From positions 1 to 64,000 of the forward strand of contig NZ_BAWN01000015.1 of assembly GCF_000696225.1 (NCBI RefSeq): a stretch of DNA of 64,000 bases. The letters are read 5' to 3'. A model generated the notes under the pieces. It searched no databases. It was given only the letters and a program-made list of their open reading frames with translations, and was not told where the DNA came from. A program made the position numbers and the translations under genes. The stretch is from Serpentinimonas barnesii (lineage in GTDB: Bacteria; Pseudomonadota; Gammaproteobacteria; Burkholderiales; Burkholderiaceae_C). Of this stretch, positions 58,288 through 64,000 are shown piece after piece; within the stretch, counting starts at the first letter, position 1, and every line of letters begins with the position of its first letter.

Positions 58288-60048
58288 TCAGCCCCGGTAG
58301 CGGTTGGTGTTGGGGTAGCGCCAGTCTTTGCCAAAGCTGCGCGGCGTCACGCGGGTGCCCAAGGGGCCTTGGCGGCGTTTGTATTCGCTCAGGCGCAGCA
58401 GCCGCAGCACCTGTTCCACGGCGGCTTGCGGGTAGCCCGCAGCGATGATCTCGGCCGCGCCTTGCTCTTGCTCCACGTAGCGCTCGACGATGGCGTCGAG
58501 CAGCTCGTAGGGCGGCAGGCTGTCTTGGTCGGTCTGGTCTGGGCGCAGCTCGGCGCTCGGCGGCCGGGTGATGATGCGCTCGGGGATCGGGTTCGAGCCG
58601 CCGCCGCAGGGGTCGTGGGCGTTGCGCCAGCGCGCCAGCTCAAAAACCCGGGTTTTGGGCACGTCCTTGAGCACGGCAAAGCCGCCCGCCATGTCACCGT
58701 AGAGGGTGCAGTAGCCGGTGGCCAGCTCGCTCTTGTTGCCGGTGGTGAGCACGATGGCGCCAAACTTGTTGGACAGCGCCATCAGCAGCGTGCCACGGAT
58801 GCGCGCCTGCAGGTTTTCTTCGGTGAGGTCGGGCGCACGGCCTTCGAACAGGGGTTCGAGCGTGTGCAGCAGCGCCTCGAACACCGGCTCGATCGACACC
58901 TCCTGGTGGCGCACGCCCAGGCGCGCGGCCATCTCGCGCGCGTCGATGAGCGAAATCTCGGCGCTGTAGGGCGAAGGCAACATGAGCGTGCGCACGCGCT
59001 CGCGCCCCAAGGCATCGACCGCCAGCGCCAGCACCAGCGCCGAATCGATGCCGCCTGAGAGGCCCAGCAGCGCCCCCGGAAAACCGTTTTTCTCCACATA
59101 GTCGCGCAAGCCCAGCACCAGCGCCTGCCACAGCTCGGCCAACGGCTCGGGAACCGGGGCCACCGGGCCGTTGAGCCGCCAGGGACTGTGCGGCGCGGCA
59201 ATGGCATCGAGGCGCAACAGCTCGGGCGCAAAACTGGCGGCGCGCGCGGCCAAGCGGCCGTCGGCATCGAGGGCGAAGCTGCGGCCCTCGAACACCACCT
59301 CGTCTTGCGCCCCCACCAGGTGCGCATAGACCAGCGGCAAGCCGGTCTCGGCCACGCGCTGGCGCATCACCTGCTCGCGCTGCGCGCCCTTGCCCCAGTG
59401 GTAGGGCGAGGCGTTGAGCACCAGCAGCAGCTCGGCCCCAGCGGCCTGGGACTGCGCGGCGGGCTCGGGGTACCAGGCGTCTTCGCAGATCAATAGCCCC
59501 ATGCGCAGCCGCTGCCCGTGCCCGGTGGGCAGATCGAACACGCCCACGTCCTGGCCCGGCACGAAGGTGCGCTGCTCATCGAACACCAAGTAGTTGGGCA
59601 GCTCGCGCTTGGCGTAGCGCAGCAGCACCCGCCCATCGGCCAGCACCGAGGCGGCATTGAGGCAGCGCGTGCGGCCGTGGCCGCCGGAGGGCTCGTCGGC
59701 GGGGCTCGGTGGCACCAGCGCCGCCGGGTGCCCCAGCACCAGGTGCAGCCCAGGCCAATCGGCGCTCAGTCGCGCCAGTTCTTGCAGCGCCGCCTCGCAG
59801 TCGGCCACGAAGGCGGGCCGCAGCAGCAGGTCTTCGGCTGGGTAGCCGCACAGCGCCAGCTCGGGCGTGAGCAGCAGCCGCGCGCCTTGGGCGTGGGCCG
59901 CGCGCGCCGCCACCGCAATTTGCTGCACATTGCCAGCCAAGTCACCCACAACGGGATTGAGCTGCGCCACGCAGAGGGGCAGCGACGCGGTGACGGGCGC
60001 AGCCAAGGGCACCGAAGCAGCCAAGTCAGCAGGCAAGGCAGTTAACAC
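58288..60048 (-). CDS. nadE: glutamine-dependent NAD+ synthetase
   Basis: A 586-residue two-domain enzyme, the last step of NAD synthesis. The N-terminal nitrilase-type glutaminase has the catalytic triad in LTPELALCGYPAEDLL, YAKRELPNYLVFDEQ and LLICEDAWYPE (nucleophilic Cys). The C-terminal synthetase has LLGLSGGIDSALVLALAVD and the P-loop-type SGGIDS, and ELATGYCTLYGDMAGGFAVL. It lies after ppa with a 27-nt gap. Confidence 0.97.
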   Translation of the reverse strand: MLTALPADLAASVPLAAPVTASLPLCVAQLNPVVGDLAGNVQQIAVAARAAHAQGARLLLTPELALCGYPAEDLLLRPAFVADCEAALQELARLSADWPGLHLVLGHPAALVPPSPADEPSGGHGRTRCLNAASVLADGRVLLRYAKRELPNYLVFDEQRTFVPGQDVGVFDLPTGHGQRLRMGLLICEDAWYPEPAAQSQAAGAELLLVLNASPYHWGKGAQREQVMRQRVAETGLPLVYAHLVGAQDEVVFEGRSFALDADGRLAARAASFAPELLRLDAIAAPHSPWRLNGPVAPVPEPLAELWQALVLGLRDYVEKNGFPGALLGLSGGIDSALVLALAVDALGRERVRTLMLPSPYSAEISLIDAREMAARLGVRHQEVSIEPVFEALLHTLEPLFEGRAPDLTEENLQARIRGTLLMALSNKFGAIVLTTGNKSELATGYCTLYGDMAGGFAVLKDVPKTRVFELARWRNAHDPCGGGSNPIPERIITRPPSAELRPDQTDQDSLPPYELLDAIVERYVEQEQGAAEIIAAGYPQAAVEQVLRLLRLSEYKRRQGPLGTRVTPRSFGKDWRYPNTNRYRG

Positions 60049-60075
60049 AACAGCGCGTTCGTATTCTCGTGCGCC

Positions 60076-60618
60076 TCAGCCCTGCTGCTGCTCTTTCTCG
60101 TAGGCCGCGATGCCGTCGCGGATTTCCTGGTGCGCCGCTTCCAGCCCGTCCCAGCCCAGCACCTTGACCCACTTGCCGGGGTCGAGGTCCTTGTAGTGCT
60201 CGAAAAAGTGCTCGATCGCCTTCAGGCTGATCGGGTTCAGGTCCGACAGGCTTTGCCACTGCGAGTACAGCGGCAGGATTTTTTCGGTGGGCACCGCCAG
60301 CACCTTGCCATCGACGCCGCCTTCGTCCTCCATTTTCAGGATGCCCAGCGCGCGGCACGGCACCACCACCCCGGGCGGCAGCGGTACCGGCGTGATCACC
60401 AGCACATCCACCGGGTCGCCGTCACCCGAGATGGTTTTGGGCACGTAGCCGTAATTGGTCGGGTAGTGCATCGCCGTGTTCATGAAGCGATCGACGAAGA
60501 TGCAGCCCGAGGCCTTGTCCACCTCGTACTTGATCGGATCGCCGTTCATCGAGATTTCGATGATGACGTTGAAAATGGCGGGCGCTTTGTTGCCAGGGGT
60601 GACGTGGTCGAGTGACAT
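60076..60618 (-). CDS. ppa: inorganic pyrophosphatase
   Basis: A 180-residue family I pyrophosphatase from the ATG at 60618. [40 protein letters not shown] and [14 protein letters not shown] hold the metal-binding Asp residues of [25 protein letters not shown] is the C-terminal signature. It is divergent from moaA with 157 bp between them. Confidence 0.97.
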   Translation of the reverse strand: MSLDHVTPGNKAPAIFNVIIEISMNGDPIKYEVDKASGCIFVDRFMNTAMHYPTNYGYVPKTISGDGDPVDVLVITPVPLPPGVVVPCRALGILKMEDEGGVDGKVLAVPTEKILPLYSQWQSLSDLNPISLKAIEHFFEHYKDLDPGKWVKVLGWDGLEAAHQEIRDGIAAYEKEQQQG

Positions 60619-60775
60619 GATTGAAACGGCCTGTGATGAAGAATGGAATGGGCTAAGCAAACAAAGCGGCCACGCGATACACTGGCAGCCGACAGCGCTT
60701 GCTGCCACACAGCATTGAAGCCGATTTTACCGTCGCCAAACTGACTGGCAGCCTCTTGGTATAAGCTTGCAACCC

Positions 60776-61927
60776 ATGTCCGAGCGCATCATCCCCTTGG
60801 TCAACGCCTTCAAGCCCGGCCTGCTGGTGCCCGCGTGGCCCAAGGGCGGGCCTGCTGCGCCACCCCGCGGCGAGCTGCTCGACGCGCTCGGGCGGCCGCT
60901 GCGCGATCTGCGCATCAGCGTCACCGACCGCTGCAACTTTCGCTGCAGCTACTGCATGCCGCGCGAGGTGTTTGACAGCCAGCACCGTTATTTGCCACAC
61001 GCCGACTTGCTCAGCTTCGAGGAAATCACGCGGCTGGCGCGGATTTTTGTGGCGCACGGGGTGCGCAAGCTGCGCCTGACCGGCGGCGAGCCGCTGCTGC
61101 GCAAAAACATCGAATCCCTGATCGAGCAACTGGCGCAACTGCGCACGCCCGACGGCCAGCCGCTCGACCTCACCCTCACCACCAACGCCAGCCTGCTGCA
61201 ACGCAAGGCGCGCAGCCTCAAGGCCGCCGGGCTGCAACGCATCACCATCAGCCTCGATGCGCTCGACGACGCGGTGTTCAAGCGCATGAACGACGTCGAT
61301 TTTCCGGTGTCCGACGTGCTGGCCGGCATCGACGCCGCCGAGGCCGCTGGGCTGGGGCCGATCAAGATCAACACCGTGGTCAAGCGCGGCAGCAACGAGC
61401 ACCAGATCGTGCCGCTGGTGCGCCACTTCCGTGGCCGCCCCTTGGCGCTGCGCTTCATCGAGTACATGGACGTGGGCTGCAGCAACGGCTGGCGCATGGA
61501 CGAGGTGCTGCCCAGCGCGGCGGCGCGCCAGTTGATCGAGGCCGAATTGCCGTTGCTGCCCCTGCCCGCCAGCAATGCGGGCGAAACCGCCGAGCGCTGG
61601 GGCCACGCTGGGCCCGATGGCCGCCACGACCCGGCCCTGGGCGAAGTGGGCTTCATCAGCAGCGTGACGCAAGCCTTTTGCCGCGACTGCAACCGCGCCC
61701 GCCTCTCGACCGAGGGCAAGGTGTATCTGTGCCTGTTTGCCACCCAAGGCTACGACCTGCGCGCCCTGCTGCGCGGCGGGGCCAACGAAGCCGACTTGGC
61801 CGCGGCAATAGCCGCCATCTGGCAGCCCCGGCGCGAGCGCTACTCGGAGCTGCGCGCCAGCCTGGCTGCTGCGGCGCGCGCGCCCGAAGCCGGCCAGCGC
61901 ATCGAGATGAGTTATATCGGGGGCTAG
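60776..61927 (+). CDS. moaA: GTP 3',8-cyclase (molybdenum cofactor)
   Basis: A 383-residue radical SAM enzyme. The first Fe-S site is [14 protein letters not shown] (CxxxCxxC), followed by [19 protein letters not shown]. The second cluster ligands are in [20 protein letters not shown]. The C-terminal GG (SYIGG) needed for catalysis is present. It makes 3',8-cyclo-7,8-dihydro-GTP for molybdopterin. No Moco riboswitch was recognised upstream. A TATAAG hexamer lies shortly before the start. Confidence 0.97.
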   Translation: MSERIIPLVNAFKPGLLVPAWPKGGPAAPPRGELLDALGRPLRDLRISVTDRCNFRCSYCMPREVFDSQHRYLPHADLLSFEEITRLARIFVAHGVRKLRLTGGEPLLRKNIESLIEQLAQLRTPDGQPLDLTLTTNASLLQRKARSLKAAGLQRITISLDALDDAVFKRMNDVDFPVSDVLAGIDAAEAAGLGPIKINTVVKRGSNEHQIVPLVRHFRGRPLALRFIEYMDVGCSNGWRMDEVLPSAAARQLIEAELPLLPLPASNAGETAERWGHAGPDGRHDPALGEVGFISSVTQAFCRDCNRARLSTEGKVYLCLFATQGYDLRALLRGGANEADLAAAIAAIWQPRRERYSELRASLAAAARAPEAGQRIEMSYIGG

Positions 61928-61974
61928 GGAGTCCCTGCAAATCTGGGGGGCCATGTGCCCTCCTTGTGCCCCCT

Positions 61975-62685
61975 TCACAACAGCGCCGCTTCCAGCCGCT
62001 GCTTGCGTTGTTCCCAGTCCGGCAGCACCTGTCCGAGCAGCTTGAAGAACCGTGCATCGTGGTCGCGGTGTTGGGTATGGCAAAGTTCGTGGACCACCAC
62101 GTACTCGACGCAGGGGCGGGGGGCGCGCACCAGGCTGACGTTCAAGGTCATGGTACCGGCGCGCGACAGGCTGCCCCAGCGGGATTGCATGGCGCGCACG
62201 ATCAGACGCGGTTGCTCCACTGCCTTGAAGTGGAGCAGGTGGGCGTCCAGCACTTCGCTGAACACCAACCGTGCACGGTCGAGATACCAGCGGTGCAACA
62301 ATGCCTTGACGCGCTCGGGTTCCGGCTCGCCGGGCAACACGGCCAGAAGCTGGCCGCGTGTCAGCTTGACGCTGGCCGAATCTCCCTGCGCCAGCTTCAG
62401 CCGGTACTGACGGCCGAGATAGAGATGCGATTCCCCATTGACGTACTGTCGGGCAGGTGTCCGGGGGCGGTAGCGCTCGAACTCGGCCAGTTGCCGGCTG
62501 ATCCATGCTGCCCGTTTCTGCACCCGCTGCGCAATCAGTGCCTCGGGGCAATCGACAGGTGCGCAGACCAGCACGCGGCTGTCTGGATGCACCTCGATAG
62601 CCAGGGTCTGCCGCGATGCCAGAAAGCGCACCTCGTAGCGGATCGTGTCGCTGCCGTAGCTCAGCGTTGCCGTCATCGTCTTCAC
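61975..62685 (-). CDS. M48/YgjP-like metallopeptidase linked to HsdR
   Basis: A 236-residue protein with GTG at 62685 overlapping the hsdR stop (alternative ATG at 62676). VEYVVVHELCHTQHRDHDAR contains the zinc motif HExxH, and FFKLLGQVLPDWEQRKQRLE follows. RAMQSRWGSLSRAGTMTLNV is the typical YgjP/SprT-like pattern. Such proteins are regularly encoded directly after hsdR of type I restriction systems, and their role there is unknown. Possibly it processes or turns over the restriction complex. Confidence 0.85.
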   Translation of the reverse strand: MKTMTATLSYGSDTIRYEVRFLASRQTLAIEVHPDSRVLVCAPVDCPEALIAQRVQKRAAWISRQLAEFERYRPRTPARQYVNGESHLYLGRQYRLKLAQGDSASVKLTRGQLLAVLPGEPEPERVKALLHRWYLDRARLVFSEVLDAHLLHFKAVEQPRLIVRAMQSRWGSLSRAGTMTLNVSLVRAPRPCVEYVVVHELCHTQHRDHDARFFKLLGQVLPDWEQRKQRLEAALL

Positions 62686-64000
62686 CCTGCCATCCGGTGG
62701 CGGGCGAGTTGCATCGTCTTCTCGATGATCTCGTCCATCTCTTTGGTGGACAGGGCAATGCCCCGCGTGCCCTTCACCTCGTCGTAGAGGTAGTCGTCGA
62801 TCTCGTTCATGGTCCGGCGCTGGGCGTCGAGGTCATCCCAGTAGCCCACCTTGCGGTTGCGGCGAAAGATATCCCACACCGCCATGGCGGCTTCGGCGGC
62901 GGTGGTCTGGGCCTGCTCGGTGTCGCTCAGGTGGATAGCCACGAAGGGGCGCAACAGGCCATAGACGGCCGCCGCGTCGGCGTCGCCGTTCAGTGCCGGT
63001 GGCAGGTCATCGCCCTTGCGCGACACCACAGCGTCTTTGATCTCGCTGACGCGCCGCAGGTATTCCAGATCGGACACGCGCTTGGCACGGTAGTCGTCGA
63101 TGGCCTGCTGGATCAGCTTGGAGAATTTTTCGTAGAAAGCCGGGTCCTGCTCCAGCCGTTCGCTGATAGCGCGCTTGGTGGCGTGGGCGATCATGTCGGC
63201 CTTGGCTCCAAGGTTTTTCTCGCTGCCCGCGCCTTGCTCCTCGACCACCTTCTGGAACGCCGTCTCGTCGAAGATGTTCACCGGCGCGTTCAGCCGCACC
63301 ACCTCGGAGGCCGAGATATGGGTGTCCAGCAGCTTCTGGATGCGCGGTTCGAAGTCGCGGTAGTCCACCGATTCGGCATAGCGCAGCTTCACCGCCGCCT
63401 TCAGATTGACGAAGCGTTTGAGGTCGTTCTTGTAGGCGCGCAGCTTGTGTTCGGGTATCTCGGTGATGAAGCGCTCGCTGGACAGCGCGATGGCCAAGGT
63501 CTTGGCGTAGGCCGACAGCCGTTCGTAGAACCCGGCGCGCAATTTCTCATCGGCCAGCAATTGCTCGAAGGCTTCCTCGTCGTGGCGGTTCTTCACCGTC
63601 TTGAACAGGTCCCACAGCTCGGCATGGCGCTGCGGCAGCGCCTTGGTTTCTTCATGGATCGAGCTCAGCGCACCGTCCAGATCCTTGGCATCGAACCCGT
63701 CCAGGGCACTGTAGGTGGTCAGCGCCTGATCCAGCTCGCCCAAGACCCCCACGTAGTCGATGACGTAGCCGAAGTCCTTGGTCTTGCTACCCGACTCGTC
63801 CTCGTACAACCGATTCACCCGGGCGATGGCCTGCAGCAGGGTATGGTCCTTGAGCCGCCGCGCCAGATACAGCACGGTGTTGCGTGGCGCGTCGAAGCCG
63901 GTCAGCAGCTTGTCCACCACGATCAGGATTTCCGGCTCGTCGCCGTTCTTGAACGCGTTGACAATGGTTTTGTTGTAGTCCTCCTCCGAGCCGTAGCGCT
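62682..64000 (-). CDS. hsdR: type I restriction endonuclease subunit R, C-terminal part (cut by window edge)
   Basis: A partial frame of about 439 residues that continues past 64000. EEDYNKTIVNAFKNGDEPE and ILIVVDKLLTGFDAPRNTVL belong to the second RecA half of the SF2 helicase motor (motifs V to VI). TLLQAIARVNRLYEDESGSK follows, and the remainder is helical, with the C-terminal HsdR_C region. HsdR translocates and cuts DNA for HsdM-HsdS. Those genes are not in the window, but should lie beyond the right edge. The downstream M48 gene overlaps the stop. Confidence 0.92.
   Translation of the reverse strand, partial: RYGSEEDYNKTIVNAFKNGDEPEILIVVDKLLTGFDAPRNTVLYLARRLKDHTLLQAIARVNRLYEDESGSKTKDFGYVIDYVGVLGELDQALTTYSALDGFDAKDLDGALSSIHEETKALPQRHAELWDLFKTVKNRHDEEAFEQLLADEKLRAGFYERLSAYAKTLAIALSSERFITEIPEHKLRAYKNDLKRFVNLKAAVKLRYAESVDYRDFEPRIQKLLDTHISASEVVRLNAPVNIFDETAFQKVVEEQGAGSEKNLGAKADMIAHATKRAISERLEQDPAFYEKFSKLIQQAIDDYRAKRVSDLEYLRRVSEIKDAVVSRKGDDLPPALNGDADAAAVYGLLRPFVAIHLSDTEQAQTTAAEAAMAVWDIFRRNRKVGYWDDLDAQRRTMNEIDDYLYDEVKGTRGIALSTKEMDEIIEKTMQLARHRMAG

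Noticed and set aside
60619-60775. Moco riboswitch upstream of moaA
   Set aside because: The short gap lacks the conserved segments and is explained as a divergent promoter.

Overview
The window is a GC-rich (roughly two-thirds G+C), tightly packed bacterial chromosome segment. Gene content and protein style (a minor pilin cluster next to DnaE, ParA/TrmL/ComF, ilvBNC, glyA-nrdR-rib-nusB-tol, DUF1841, PP0621-type protein, and the TATAGCTATA intergenic motif) point to a betaproteobacterium of the order Burkholderiales, most like Comamonadaceae. The genus cannot be fixed from the sequence. No rRNA, tRNA, CRISPR array, prophage or intact insertion sequence was seen.

Layout. 0-1.0 kb: a remnant of an Rpn-type nuclease and a BioC-like methyltransferase. 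1.2-9.8 kb: type IV pilus minor pilins (a divergent fimT, then fimT-pilV-pilW-pilX-pilY1-pilE). 9.8-13.4 kb: dnaE. 13.5-14.1 kb: toxin-antitoxin (TA) pair 1. 14.1-17.0 kb: flavodoxin, DoxX and pirin genes with a divergent LysR regulator and a palindromic operator candidate. 17.0-19.2 kb: tonB-exbB-exbD behind a Fur-box-like promoter. 19.3-21.5 kb: FAD oxidoreductase and gluQ. 21.5-22.2 kb: TA pair 2 (PIN toxin with a Phd-type antitoxin). 22.3-25.2 kb: trmB, ribD and a pseudouridine synthase. 25.3-30.6 kb: alaS, folA, a CbiM-like membrane protein and ffh. 30.7-35.3 kb: a CcsA-like protein, a PP0621-type protein and pilS-pilR. 35.3-43.8 kb: a long minus-strand run, read as lytic transglycosylase, ZTP riboswitch, glyA, nrdR, ribE, ribBA, ribH, nusB, ybgC, tolQ, tolR, tolA. 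43.8-44.4 kb: a non-coding stretch with a chain of hairpins. 44.4-47.5 kb: DUF1841, a UPF0126/TRIC-type protein, an orphan parA, trmL and comF. 47.5-50.9 kb: ilvB-ilvN-ilvC. 51.2-53.3 kb: RDD protein, dgkA, a LOG-family protein and a PII gene. 53.3-57.6 kb: a MacB/LolD-like ABC transporter with a membrane fusion protein. 57.7-58.3 kb: parDE (TA pair 3). 58.3-61.9 kb: nadE, ppa, moaA. 62-64 kb: an M48-type peptidase and the C-terminal part of HsdR, cut by the window edge.

How it works together. PilS-PilR normally controls pilin transcription through sigma-54, and the minor pilin/PilY1 operon supplies the pilus priming complex, so the window carries both structural and regulatory parts of type IV pili. 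TonB-ExbB-ExbD and TolQ-TolR-TolA are two related energy-transducing envelope systems. Riboflavin synthesis is split between ribD and the ribE-ribBA-ribH run, which is fused to glyA/nrdR upstream and to nusB/tol downstream by overlapping start and stop codons.

Most of the window is ordinary core genome. The items most worth a second look are four in-frame copies of an 81-bp unit in the linker of PilR, a chain of five strong hairpins at about 44.19-44.34 kb that looks like an unnamed small RNA, a clear ZTP (pfl) riboswitch before glyA, a RibBA whose GTP cyclohydrolase half lacks its zinc cysteines, and a tol cluster that ends after tolA. I found no convincing evidence of a wholly new multi-gene system.
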